Shown piece by piece: positions 1 to 8,692 of a stretch of DNA of 64,000 nt. The translations under genes were made by a program, and so were the position numbers. The notes under the pieces were generated by a model that had not been told where the DNA came from, ran no database searches, and saw nothing but the letters and a program-made list of their open reading frames with translations. Source of the stretch: Arthrobacter sp. KBS0703. Lineage in GTDB: Bacteria; Actinomycetota; Actinomycetes; Actinomycetales; Micrococcaceae. The DNA lies in the NCBI RefSeq assembly GCF_002008315.2, contig NZ_MVDG02000001.1, positions 3,224,001-3,288,000 on the forward strand, read 5' to 3'. Numbering within the stretch: the first letter of the stretch is position 1; every line of letters starts with the position of its first letter.

Positions 1-68
1 TTCCCTTCGTCGGGTTCAGCGGTGTGAGCTAAATGCTATTTCTGTTCACCTGGCCCATTTCATAGTCA

Positions 69-81
69 GACATCGGATGTC
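69..81. promoter_or_regulatory. GACATC-G-GATGTC palindrome, possible GntR-type operator
   Basis: A perfect inverted repeat GACATC-G-GATGTC lies in the gene-free stretch 1-274. GATGTC/GACATC half-sites resemble operators of FCD-type GntR regulators, and one such regulator is encoded at 431-1159. The controlled gene would lie to the left, outside the window. The link to that regulator is inference. I see no convincing coding sequence in 1-274. Confidence 0.35.
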
Positions 82-145
82 CGCCCCTTCGGCGAGCAAA
101 TTCCGCGGAAAATCAAGGATCCGGGATTGAGAAATCTTGAAATTA

Positions 146-172
146 GTGACGAAGGTCACATAGACCGGTCTA
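146..172. promoter_or_regulatory. Two adjacent inverted repeats upstream of tRNA-Arg
   Basis: GTGAC-GAAG-GTCAC (146-159) is followed almost directly by the perfect 12-bp palindrome TAGACCGGTCTA (161-172). They sit about 100 bp upstream of tRNA-Arg. They could be operators for a gene left of the window or upstream elements of the tRNA promoter. Function unknown. Confidence 0.3.
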
Positions 173-274
173 GTTACGGAGATTACACAGTTCTCGATTT
201 GGAACTGGGGCGGACCTCGCGTAAAGTTATTCGAGGTTCGGGCCGAGCGAAGAGTTCGGCAGGAACCGGAAGAT

Positions 275-348
<74 letters not shown>

Positions 349-353
349 CAGAG

Positions 354-395
354 AGAAGATCCGCACCGGATACCCGGTGCGGATCTTCTGCTTTA
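354..395. terminator. Bidirectional hairpin terminator after tRNA-Arg
   Basis: A perfect 16-bp stem (354-369 with 374-389) with a 4-nt loop is followed by GCTTT. It sits between the tRNA (+) and the convergent GntR gene (-) and could end transcription from both. Confidence 0.8.
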
Positions 396-430
396 AGCCG
401 GGATCGTCGGCAGCCTGCGCGGGTGGTGCG

Positions 431-1159
431 TCAGTTTGTGACGGCGTCCGAAATCCGGCGGCGGATGCCGTCGAAGTGACGGGTCAGCTCCTGGGCGGCA
501 CGCGCCTTGTCACCGGCCGCCACGGCCGCGTAGACGTTCCGGTGCAGCGCAGCCACCGCGGCCAGGTCCTCGGCCCCGGCACCGATCTCGGTGTGGATCT
601 TGCGGTAGACCTTCCAGAAGACACCCAGCAGGTTGAGCAGGAGCTCGTTGTTCAGGGGTGCAAAGAGCTTGCTGTGGAAGTCATAATCGGCGTCGACGAA
701 GGGCTCGCCCGCCGCCGCCAGTTCCTCCATCCGGACCACCGATTCCTCGATGGCGGCCAGCTGCTCAGCCGTAATCAGGTCCATCGAGCTGCCGATGAGG
801 CCCGATTCCAGGGCCTGGCGCACGTCCACGAGCTGCAGCGCCTCCAGCCCGTGGTGCCGCAGGGACAGCCTGGCACGGAAAATGAGGCCGTCGGCCAATG
901 CCTCGAAATTGCTGGGCGCCACGAACATTCCGAAGCCGTGGCGGATCTCGATGACGCCCAGGGCCTGCAGGACCTTCAGCGATTCCCGCAGCGTGTTCCG
1001 GCCTACGCCCAGGGCGATGCACAGTTCGTTTTCCGTGGGCAGCGCATCGCCGGCTTCGAGTTCGCGGTCCAGGATGAGGTCCATGATGTCCGACTGCAGG
1101 GCGCGAAGGCGGGCCTGGGCGCTGAACCTCGCCGGCGGAACGTTATTAGAGGACGGCAT
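431..1159 (-). CDS. GntR-family transcriptional regulator (FadR/FCD type)
   Basis: This 242-aa protein has an N-terminal GntR winged helix (about residues 15-80, with ALPTENEL and GRNTLRESLKVL). It is followed by an all-helical FCD ligand domain (about 95-235). Putative metal/ligand residues are in DYDFHSKLF, AALHRNV and LTRHFDGI. FCD regulators usually repress sugar-acid or organic-acid catabolic genes. The ATG is preceded by AAAGGAGTTCCG, a strong ribosome binding site. No catabolic target gene is adjacent, so the effector is unknown. Palindromes at 69-81 are a possible binding site. Confidence 0.9.
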   Translation of the reverse strand: MPSSNNVPPARFSAQARLRALQSDIMDLILDRELEAGDALPTENELCIALGVGRNTLRESLKVLQALGVIEIRHGFGMFVAPSNFEALADGLIFRARLSLRHHGLEALQLVDVRQALESGLIGSSMDLITAEQLAAIEESVVRMEELAAAGEPFVDADYDFHSKLFAPLNNELLLNLLGVFWKVYRKIHTEIGAGAEDLAAVAALHRNVYAAVAAGDKARAAQELTRHFDGIRRRISDAVTN

Positions 1160-1306
1160 CGGAACTCCTTTGTTGCGCTACGTCCCCACACCGTAGCGGA
1201 TGTCCCATGTCCCCTGAACGGGACGGCGCATTGTTACGGACCCGGGCGGCAGCGGTCGGCATGTCTGCCCCGGAAACGATGCAGGCCCCCGGCGTAGGCT
1301 GTTGCC

Positions 1307-2767
1307 ATGACGCCACATGTTGTTGAACGGGAATTCGATGTCATTGTGATCGGCGCCGGCGCCGCAGGTGAAAACGCCGCAGACCGGGTCGTCCAGGGCG
1401 GCCTGACCGCCGTATTGGTGGAGGCCGAACTGGTGGGCGGCGAATGCTCCTACTGGGCCTGCATGCCGTCCAAGGCCCTGCTCCGTCCCGGCACGGCGCT
1501 CCACGGTGCCCAGACGGTCCCCGGGGCCAGCGAGGCGGTCACCCGGACCCTCGACGCCGCGGCCGTCCTGAAAAGCCGCGACAGCTTCACCTCCAAGTGG
1601 CAGGACGACAGCCAAGTCGCATGGGTGGAGGAGTCCGGCATTGAGCTGGTCCGCGGGCATGGCTGGATCACCGCGCCGCGGGCCGTGGAAGTCGCCGGCC
1701 TGGACGGCAACTCGTACGTGCTGACGGCGCGTCACGCCGTCGTCCTGGCGAACGGCTCCACGCCTGACCGGCCGCCCATCGACGGACTTGCCGAGGTTCC
1801 CTATTGGGGAACCCGCGAGGCAACGTCAGCCAAGGAAATTCCGGAACGGCTCGCCGTCCTGGGCGGGGGCGTCGCCGGAACGGAGCTCGCCCAGGCCTTT
1901 GCCCGCCTCGGATCGGCCGTGACGCTGGTGGCGCGCAGCGGCCTCCTGCGGAACTTTCCCGCGGAGGCCGCGAAGCTCGTTGCCGCCGGGCTCCGCGCCG
2001 ACGGGGTGGAAATCCGCCTGGACACCAAGACGCAGAGCGTCCGCGAAAACGGGGACGGCTCCCTGACCCTGACGCTCGACGGCGGCGAAACTGTTTCGGT
2101 GGACAAGCTGCTGGTCTCGACGGGCAGGCACCCGGCACTGGAGGGGCTCGGCCTGGAGAGCGTGGGGCTCGCAGCCGCCGACGGAAAGGCCTTAAGGCTG
2201 AGCACGGACACCACCGGCCTGGTGCAAGGCGCCGCCGGCAGTGACGACGGACCGTGGCTCTATGCGGTGGGGGACGCAGCCGGCAAGGCCCTGCTCACGC
2301 ACCAAGGCAAGTACGAGGCCCGCGCCACCGGCGCCGCCATCGCGGCCCGCGCCAAAGGTGAGCTGAAGGGCGAGCCCGCGGACTGGAGCCGCTATGCGCA
2401 GACGGCAGACGACCATGCCGTTCCCAATGTGGTGTTCACGGACCCGGAGCTGGCGAATGTCGGCCGGTCCGTGGAACAGGCCCGGAAGGACGGCTACAAC
2501 GTGTCGTCCGTGGAACTGCCCATCGCCGTTGCCGGCTCGTCACTGCACGCCAAGAACTACGAGGGCTGGGCGCAGCTCGTGATCGACGAGGACCGTAAGG
2601 TCCTGCTCGGCGCCACCTTTGCCGGCCCCGACATCGCCGAGCTGCTGCACGCGGCGACCATCGCGGTCGTCGGCGGGGTGCCCCTCGACCGGCTCTGGCA
2701 CGCCGTCCCCTCCTACCCCACCATCAGCGAAGTCTGGCTCCGGCTCCTGGAGAAGTACGGTCTCTGA
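1307..2767 (+). CDS. FAD-dependent pyridine nucleotide-disulfide oxidoreductase
   Basis: This 486-aa flavoprotein has the lipoamide dehydrogenase/mercuric reductase fold. The N-terminal FAD site is VIGAGAAGENAADR (about residues 15-28). The redox centre is GGECSYWACMPSKALLRP, a CxxxxC disulfide with substitutions between the cysteines relative to the usual CLNVGC. An NAD(P)H site, LGGGVAGTELAQAFARLG, follows at about 185-202, then a second FAD motif near VGDAAGKALLTHQGKYEA. The C-terminal dimerisation domain is present, but the end reads LLEKYGL without the HAHPT-like His-Glu motif of true E3 subunits. No dehydrogenase-complex genes are nearby, so the substrate is unknown. Confidence 0.85.
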   Translation: MTPHVVEREFDVIVIGAGAAGENAADRVVQGGLTAVLVEAELVGGECSYWACMPSKALLRPGTALHGAQTVPGASEAVTRTLDAAAVLKSRDSFTSKWQDDSQVAWVEESGIELVRGHGWITAPRAVEVAGLDGNSYVLTARHAVVLANGSTPDRPPIDGLAEVPYWGTREATSAKEIPERLAVLGGGVAGTELAQAFARLGSAVTLVARSGLLRNFPAEAAKLVAAGLRADGVEIRLDTKTQSVRENGDGSLTLTLDGGETVSVDKLLVSTGRHPALEGLGLESVGLAAADGKALRLSTDTTGLVQGAAGSDDGPWLYAVGDAAGKALLTHQGKYEARATGAAIAARAKGELKGEPADWSRYAQTADDHAVPNVVFTDPELANVGRSVEQARKDGYNVSSVELPIAVAGSSLHAKNYEGWAQLVIDEDRKVLLGATFAGPDIAELLHAATIAVVGGVPLDRLWHAVPSYPTISEVWLRLLEKYGL

Positions 2768-2894
2768 CCGGCGCCGTTGTGAACCGAGCGGACGACGGCG
2801 GATACCGCCGGCTAAGCAGGAGCTGCTCTTCGGAGAGTCTGCCCTTTAGCCCCCTGCACGGGACACTTCATCGGATACCCGTGAGGGAGCCGGC

Positions 2895-3449
2895 TTACGA
2901 CACATTGCGGCCTAGCTTCGCGCGGGCGCGGTGTTTGCGGACGTTGTCACGGTTTGCGCAGCGCACGGAGCAGTAGCGCTGGCGACCGTTGCGGGTGACA
3001 TCGACCACGACTGCCCTGCAGGGATCGCCGGATGAACTCCCTGCGGCGCATCGGCTGAGTCTGTGAGCGCCGCGAGTGCTGAGGTGCAGTGCAGTTCCGA
3101 CACTGATCACGGCGAGCAATACCTGCGGAAGGGCCTGGTCGGGGTCGCGGTAGTGAAGATGCCATCCTTCACCGTCGTGATCGGTGAGGCGCGGATAGGC
3201 GGCGGCAGCAGCCATCTGGGCGTTCAACAGAGCGGCCCTGTTCTGCGGATCGCTTTCATCGACGACTGAGAGCCACGCGTCAATGACGTCGCGGGTTTGC
3301 TCATGATCGTCTCCGGCGGGGGGCTTGTAGTCCATCGTCATACCGAACTCGCGAGTCCGCTGCACGAGACCGTCCCTGTCGGTTGGCCAAGCGTTGGCCA
3401 GCGAGGCGGCGAGGAGTACCGCGTACTCACCGTAAGGGTTGAGATGCAT
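2895..3449 (-). CDS. CGNR zinc-finger domain regulator
   Basis: This 184-aa protein has an N-terminal ABATE-like region and a C-terminal CGNR zinc finger. The finger reads CRAVVVDV...RYCSVRCANRDNVRKHR, with an Ala in place of Gly in the family CGNR motif. Such proteins are putative DNA-binding stress regulators. The gene is transcribed divergently from the LysE exporter across a 97-bp gap, so it may regulate that gene. Its base composition appears lower in GC than the neighbours, suggesting a transferred pair. Confidence 0.85.
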   Translation of the reverse strand: MHLNPYGEYAVLLAASLANAWPTDRDGLVQRTREFGMTMDYKPPAGDDHEQTRDVIDAWLSVVDESDPQNRAALLNAQMAAAAAYPRLTDHDGEGWHLHYRDPDQALPQVLLAVISVGTALHLSTRGAHRLSRCAAGSSSGDPCRAVVVDVTRNGRQRYCSVRCANRDNVRKHRARAKLGRNVS

Positions 3450-3546
3450 AAGGCTATTACATCATTGTTGGAGTCATGACGATTCTTCCTTGGGCTGCCG
3501 ATCCGCAGACACGATATTTGCAACCAGCGAGCAGGACGGTGCGCTC
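3450..3546. promoter_or_regulatory. Divergent promoter region of CGNR regulator / LysE exporter
   Basis: This relatively AT-rich 97-bp gap separates two divergent genes. It contains the 8-bp palindrome GTCATGAC near 3472, a candidate operator for the CGNR regulator. Exact promoter elements cannot be assigned. Confidence 0.4.
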
Positions 3547-4218
3547 ATGATCGCGGGGACAGACTTCGGAACGGGGGTCTCGATGGCAGCGGCAAGCGGG
3601 ATGGCTCTAACGGCACTCGGCATGGTGCTCACGCCGGGCCCGAACATGGTCTACCTGGTCTCGCGCAGTGTGAGTCAAGGGCCGGTGGCGGGAATGATTT
3701 CTCTCGCAGGCACCTGTGCTGGCTTCCTCGTCTACATGACGATGGCGAACCTCGGGCTCGCGATGGTGTTCGTCGCGGTGCCGTGGCTCTATGCCGGAAT
3801 GAAGGCCGCAGGAGTCCTCTACTTGGCCTACCTCGCGTGGCAGGCACTCAAGCCCGGCGGTCGGGGCGTCTTCGACGTTCGCGCACTCTCTCGCGATTCC
3901 GCCCGGAAGCTCTTCCGCACGGGGCTCCTCACGAATCTGCTGAACCCAAAAACGGCCGTGATGTATCTTGCGCTGATTCCGCAGTTCATCGATGCGGGCC
4001 GGGGAGGAACAATTGTCCAGGGCTTCTCCCTCGGAGCGATCCAGATTGCCATGAGCATGCTTGTGAACGCGCTGATCGTCCTCGGCGCCGGGGCGATCTC
4101 TGCATTCCTCTCCGCCAGGCCGAGCTGGACGAAGTGGCAGCGACGCGTCACCGGTTCAGCGCTCGGCCTAGTAGCGGTCCTCCTCGCGCGGGAGGTACCA
4201 GAAAGGGCGCGCATATAG
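3547..4218 (+). CDS. LysE/RhtB-family amino-acid exporter
   Basis: From ATG 3547 the protein is 223 aa, near the family norm of about 205-215. The signature LTPGPNMVYLVSRSVSQG follows the first membrane helix, and TGLLTNLLNPKTAVMYLALIPQF is the second conserved block. About five to six hydrophobic segments are visible. The family exports amino acids or related metabolites. The reading frame is open further upstream, but the ATG at 3547 (or 3583) gives a normal N-terminus. The closest functional partner is the divergent CGNR regulator. Confidence 0.85.
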   Translation: MIAGTDFGTGVSMAAASGMALTALGMVLTPGPNMVYLVSRSVSQGPVAGMISLAGTCAGFLVYMTMANLGLAMVFVAVPWLYAGMKAAGVLYLAYLAWQALKPGGRGVFDVRALSRDSARKLFRTGLLTNLLNPKTAVMYLALIPQFIDAGRGGTIVQGFSLGAIQIAMSMLVNALIVLGAGAISAFLSARPSWTKWQRRVTGSALGLVAVLLAREVPERARI

Positions 4219-4358
4219 CGAGCCTGAGGATGCGAGTTCGCCGCGCCAGCATGCCCGCACTGCCGGCGCGGCCAGCCCTAGCGTGCCCTCACCCCCGCCG
4301 TCGTTCTCTTCGCTCGCTTTTTGGATGACTGATGGGTCACAGTGGTGCAGTGCTATTT

Positions 4359-4376
4359 GAACTGACTAGTCAGTTC
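4359..4376. promoter_or_regulatory. 18-bp perfect palindromic operator upstream of the ABC-YhgE-TetR operon
   Basis: GAACTGACTAGTCAGTTC is a perfect palindrome 40 bp upstream of the TTG start at 4417. It lies between a possible -35 (TTGAAC, 4357-4362) and -10 (TAGCCT, 4380-4385) spaced by 17 bp, so a bound repressor would block transcription. GACTGACTAGTCAGT-like sites are typical of TetR repressors of YhgE/efflux operons. The TetR gene at 7137-7787 is the obvious candidate. The rest of 4219-4416 holds no gene. Confidence 0.7.
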
Positions 4377-4416
4377 AGTTAGCCTTGTTGCAGACGACAT
4401 CTGCGAAAGGCTCCCT

Positions 4417-5109
4417 TTGCTCTCCGTACAACAGCTTCGCGTGAACGGCCGGCGGGACGATCTCCTCCCGCCCACGTCATTGCAGGCATCCCGCGGCGAA
4501 CTGCTGCTGGTCACGGCCGACCGCCAGGACCAGCGGACCGCGCTGGCCCTGGCCCTCAGCGGCCGGATGAAGCCCGGCGGCGGCACTGTCAGCTGGGACA
4601 GGCAGGCCAAAATCAAGCAGCTCCGCGGCGCCGGCGCGCTGGTGGACTCCCCCGGCGTCAACGAACCCGAGCAGCACCTGAGCGTCCGGGACCTCGTGAC
4701 AGAGGACCTGTCCCTCATTCCCCGCCGGTACCGCGGCGCCCTCCTCAGCAAGCCCTGGCTGAAGGTGAACCGTTTCGAAGACATTGCCGGGATGTGGGCC
4801 GAGCAGCTCACGCCGCGGCGCCGCACCGAACTCCTGACGGCCCTGGCGCTCGCCAACCCGCGCACCGACCTCCTGGTCCTGGACCTGTCTCTTATACACA
4901 TCTAGATGTGTATAAGAGACAGCGCCGATCCGGCGGACTGGCTGCCGCGGCTCAAAGAACTGGCGTACGACGGCGGCCGGCCACTCGCCGTCGTCGCCAC
5001 CGTGACTGCCCTCCCGCCCGGCTGGACCGGCCCGGCCGCCGTCGTCGGCAACGCGGCACCCAAGCCGGCCAGCACCGAAGAACAACCCGAAACCGAGGAC
5101 GCAAAGTGA
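4417..5109 (+). CDS. ABC-type ATP-binding protein with degenerate Walker A (interrupted by adapter)
   Basis: A TTG start is preceded by GAAAGG (4405-4410). The protein resembles a small ABC ATPase: an ABC-like strand region, LALALSGRMKPGGGTVSW after the P-loop position, and a Walker B-like DLLVLD just before the break. The P-loop position reads LVTADRQDQRTALAL and lacks the GK[S/T] that binds phosphate, so ATPase activity is doubtful. An untrimmed adapter at 4885-4922 brings an in-frame TAG. The true C-terminus continues after it (ADPADWLPRLKELAYD...). The sequence between LLVLD and ADPADW, including any D-loop, is lost. The stop overlaps the GTG of the YhgE gene. Confidence 0.75.
4885..4922. 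other. Mate-pair junction adapter (assembly artefact) in the ABC gene
   Basis: CTGTCTCTTATACACATCT is followed immediately by its reverse complement AGATGTGTATAAGAGACAG, with no DNA between. These are abutted Tn5 mosaic ends as left by Nextera mate-pair circularisation. Flanks do not share a duplication, so an unknown number of bases is missing here. Confidence 0.97.
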
Positions 5110-7140
5110 CAGTGCTACGGCTGGCCAGCTCCGAACTCAAGCGCATGACGGGCGGCCTGCTGCCCAAGCTGACCATCCTGGCGCTGACCATGGTTCCCCT
5201 GCTCTACGGCGCGGTGTACCTCTATGCCAACTGGAATCCGTACGGAAACCTTAACCAGATCGACGCCGCGCTCGTGATGGAGGACACCGGGGCGGCCACC
5301 AGCGACGGCGGCCGTCTGCAGGCCGGGCAGAAGGTAGCGGACAGCCTCGTGGAAGGGCACGTGTTCAACTGGCAGCCCGTCCGGTCCGCGGCCGAAGCCG
5401 ACCAGGGCGTCAGCGAGGGAAGGTACGCCTTTGCGCTCAAAATCCCCGCGACTTTTCCAGCAACCTGGCCTCCCCGGAAGTTTCGATGCGGCCAGCCAGG
5501 CCATGCTGAACGTCACCACCAACGACGCCAACAACTACCTGCTCAGCACCATCGTGGATAAGCTCACCACCGCCGTGCACGCCACCGTCGCCAAGGAGGT
5601 CGGCGCGGAAACGGCCAACCAGCTGCTGACGGGCTTCGGCACCATCCACACGCAAATGGTGAAGGCGGGCGGCGGCGCGGGAACCCTGGCCGACGGCGTC
5701 GCCCGGCTCCGAGACGGCGCGGGCACCCTGCACCAAGGCACCGGGCAGCTCGAGGCGGGTGCGGCCGAGCTGTACAACGGCGAAGTCAAACTTCGCGACG
5801 GCGCCGCGCAGCTTGCGTCCGGAGCCGGCCAGCTGAGCGGCGGGCTCGCACAGCTCAAGGACAAGACTGCCGGACTTCCCGCCGATTCACAGAAGCTCTC
5901 GGCCGGCGCAGCCCAGGTCGCCGCCGGAAACGCGGCGCTGAACACCAAAGTCCAGGACGTCGTCGGGCAGCTGCAGGCCGCAGACACCGGACTCCGGACA
6001 CGGGTCCAGGAGTCCAACGACAGGCTCGTCGCCGCCGGCGTTCTTACGCCGGAGCAGGCCGCCAGGGTCCTCGCGGACTTCGACGCCGCCGCGGCCTCAA
6101 GCCCTGTCACTGACGCGAGGGCGAAAATCCAAGCCGATGCCGCCCAGATCCAGCAGCTCGCCGACGGCTCAGCGGCCGTAAGCGCAGGGGCGGCCAGTCT
6201 CGCCGCAGCAACTCCTGCGCTGACTGGAGCCATCTCGACCGCCTCGGGCGGCGCGGACCGGCTCTCCGACGGCGCCACAACCCTGGCGGCCGGACAGCAG
6301 ACGGCCGTGGACGGCGCCGCCGCGCTCACCGACGGAGCCGGGAAGCTCGACGACGGCGCAGCCCAGCTGGAGACCGGTGCCCGCGCCGCCGCGGACGGTT
6401 CCCGGACGCTGGCCACCGAGCTGTCCAAGGGCGCGGGCAAGGTGCCGAACCCGGATGAAGCGCAGAAGAGCAACCTCTCCGGGGTGATCTCCGACCCCGT
6501 GGCCGTCAACAACGTGTCGCAGGCCAAGGCGGGTTCCTACGGTGCCGGGCTGGCTCCCTTCTTCCTGACCCTGGCCCTGTGGATCGGCGTGTTCATGCTG
6601 ATCCAGGCCATGCGCCCCGTCACGCAGCGCGCCCTCGCCTCCAACGCGCCCGCCTGGAAGATCGCCGTCGGAGGCTGGCTGCCGTTCTTTGCCGTGTCCG
6701 CCGTGCAGGCGAGCCTGCTCACCGTGGTGGTGAATGTGGGGCTGGGGCTGAATCCTGCCCATCCGGTCCTCATGTGGCTGTTCCTGCTTGCCGCGGCTGC
6801 AGCCTTCAGCGCCCTCATCCAGGGCGTGGTGGCCCTGCTGGGTTCGCCGGGGAAGCTGGTGGTGCTCATACTTCTCGTGCTACAGCTTGTCTCCTCCGGC
6901 GGAACGTTCCCGTGGCAGACCACGCCGCAGCCGCTGCACGTGGTGCACCAGATCCTGCCCATGGGCTACGTGGTCAACGGCATGCGGCACCTCATCTACG
7001 GCGCGGACCTGTCCATGATTCCGTCCACCGTGGCGGGACTCCTTGGCTACACTTTGCTGGGGGTGGTGCTCTCAACGCTGGCCGTCCGAAAGCACAAGTT
7101 CTGGACCCTCAAGACCCTGAAACCGGAGATCGCCGTATGA
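5106..7140 (+). CDS. YhgE/Pip-family membrane protein (frameshifted near 5450)
   Basis: The GTG start at 5106 overlaps the upstream stop (GTGA). An N-terminal helix (LTILALTMVPLLYGAVYLY) precedes a YhgE N-domain. A long extracellular region follows with repeated DGAxxLxxGAxxL units (about 5700-6420), typical of YhgE/Pip coiled-coil stalks. A C-terminal ABC-2-type permease domain has about five helices and ends with VRKHKFWTLK. The frame changes twice in 5447-5483 (ALKIPATF to GSFDAASQAMLN), consistent with one-base deletions in TTTTCC and CCCCGG runs. The family includes phage receptors and putative exporters. Its ABC partner is encoded just upstream and its TetR regulator overlaps downstream. 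Confidence 0.85.
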
Positions 7141-7787
7141 CCCCATCGGAGGCCGGCCAGGCGGCCGTCCAGCTCAAGAAGCTGCGTCCCGCCCGGACCA
7201 ACGCCACCAAGCAGAAGCTCTTCGAGGCATCCATGGAGCTGATAGGTAAGCGCGGCGCGGCAGGCGTGACGGTGGACGAGATCGCGGCGGCAGCCGGCGT
7301 CTCGAAGGGCACTGTGTACTACAACTTCGGCAGCAAGTCCGATCTGATCGCCCAGCTCCTGCGGCACGGCGTGGACATCCTCGAAGCCAGGCTCCTCAGC
7401 GTGCAGGGCGAAACAGCGGACTCCCTCGCCGGCATGGACGCCATGATCGGGCAGGCGATGGACTTCATGGCGGAGTATCCGTCCTTCGCCCGGCTGTGGG
7501 TGAGCGAGAACTGGCGCACCCCCAGCGAATGGCAGGACACGTTCGCCGAGCTCCGCGCGCGGCTTCTCGGCGTGATCGGATCGGCCATTGAAAGGGTGGC
7601 CGCGGAGTATCCCGTGGATGCCTCCATCTCCCGGGGAAGCCTGGAAACGGCGATATTCGGCGCCTGTTTTGTGGTGGGACTCGACCGCCAGACGTACAAC
7701 CCGGAGCGGACCCGTGACCAAAGTGTTGCCGCCATCATGGCCATCATGCGTGGCTACGTGCAGAAGCGGCCTCATCCTCAGGGATGA
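7137..7787 (+). CDS. TetR-family repressor of the YhgE operon
   Basis: The ATG overlaps the YhgE stop (ATGA, 7137-7140). This 216-aa protein has a TetR helix-turn-helix at about residues 20-65 (VTVDEIAAAAGVSKGTVYYNFGSKSDL). A C-terminal helical ligand domain follows (AMDFMAEYPSFARLWVSENWRTP). Its place as third gene of the operon, with a palindrome in the operon promoter at 4359-4376, points to autoregulation. The ligand is unknown. Confidence 0.88.
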   Translation: MTPSEAGQAAVQLKKLRPARTNATKQKLFEASMELIGKRGAAGVTVDEIAAAAGVSKGTVYYNFGSKSDLIAQLLRHGVDILEARLLSVQGETADSLAGMDAMIGQAMDFMAEYPSFARLWVSENWRTPSEWQDTFAELRARLLGVIGSAIERVAAEYPVDASISRGSLETAIFGACFVVGLDRQTYNPERTRDQSVAAIMAIMRGYVQKRPHPQG

Positions 7788-8692
7788 TTAGTCCCATGAG
7801 CCACATGGGTAACAGCGGGAAGACAGCCGTCGGCGCCGTTTTCGCCGCGCTCGGCGCGCTCGTGCTGACGGCCGTCACCCTTGAGGAGGCTGCGCTGTTC
7901 GCCTTCCTGGGCGCAGTGGCCGTGGGATACGTGGCGTCTGTGGCCGAGTCATTTGCCCGCCGGCGCTACCTGGCGCTCCTGGCCGGCGGCATCGGGACCA
8001 GCCTGTCGATCGGCTGCAGCATCGCCTTCCTGCGCATGTGGGGCCTGGCATTCAATCAGGACGCAGGGGCGCTCGGGGAGGCTGTGACCACCAGGGACTC
8101 GGACATCTACTTTTACCTGGCGGCCGCCTCGGGTTCGCTGACCCTGGTGGTGCTCTTCGCCGGAGCAGTCTGGCCGCCCGCAGGCGGCTGCGGGCGCGGT
8201 CCGGCGTCCCGGCCCGGAAGCGGCCCCTGCCCGTGCGTCAACGCGGCGGCCGGCCGCCAGGCTGCCGGCAGGCGCACGGCAATCCCCTGCGACCGCCCAG
8301 CGCCAAGCACCCCAGCGCACTCAGGCGGCACGCACTTCCGCGGCGCGCCAAGCCACGTCGCGCACGGCTACGCCGCGGCAGGCCGGGCAGCGGACCGCGG
8401 CACCCCGCCAGCCTGCATCCCGCCAGCCTGGCCAGCCGGCGGCAGCGCCGAGGACATCCGGCTCAGGAACGTCTCCCTCGACAGCTGCCGGCCGGACGCC
8501 CCGCCGCTGAGCGGCCGCTGGAACGACTGGGCGGCCGCTGAAACGACTGGGCGGCCGCTGAAACCACGCCGAGCGGCCGGCGAAACCCGGTTGGGGGCCG
8601 CCGGCGGCCTTGGTCACCGGAAGACGCTCAGCGCCTGCCAGCCGTTGCCCACCTGGCGGCTTCCGGTGAACCGGCCGCTGCCCAGGCTGTAG
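7784..8692 (+). CDS. Small membrane protein of the YhgE operon, end uncertain
   Basis: The ATG overlaps the TetR stop (ATGA, 7784-7787), so the gene belongs to the operon. Residues 1-130 look genuine, with about four membrane helices (VGAVFAALGALVLTAVTLEEAALFAFLGAVAVGY; LALLAGGIGTSLSIGCSIAFL; YFYLAAASGSLTLVVLFAGAVW). After about 8180 the translation becomes Pro/Arg/Ala-rich in all frames and runs over a 20-bp tandem repeat. The real stop is therefore unclear; a frameshift near 8180 would move it to about 8541. I do not recognise the family. Confidence 0.45.
   Translation: MISPMSHMGNSGKTAVGAVFAALGALVLTAVTLEEAALFAFLGAVAVGYVASVAESFARRRYLALLAGGIGTSLSIGCSIAFLRMWGLAFNQDAGALGEAVTTRDSDIYFYLAAASGSLTLVVLFAGAVWPPAGGCGRGPASRPGSGPCPCVNAAAGRQAAGRRTAIPCDRPAPSTPAHSGGTHFRGAPSHVAHGYAAAGRAADRGTPPACIPPAWPAGGSAEDIRLRNVSLDSCRPDAPPLSGRWNDWAAAETTGRPLKPRRAAGETRLGAAGGLGHRKTLSACQPLPTWRLPVNRPLPRL
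8511..8570. repeat. 20-bp tandem repeat, about 2.7 copies
   Basis: Units at 8511-8530, 8531-8550 and 8551-8570 all begin GCGGCCGCTG[A/G]AAC. The first two continue GACTGG and the third diverges. It lies between the small membrane gene and the convergent peptidase gene. No function is apparent. Confidence 0.7.

Noticed and set aside
8180-8692. Genuine C-terminal domain of the small membrane protein
   Set aside because: All frames here give Pro/Arg/Ala-rich low-complexity sequence over a tandem repeat, so I do not accept a domain despite the open frame.
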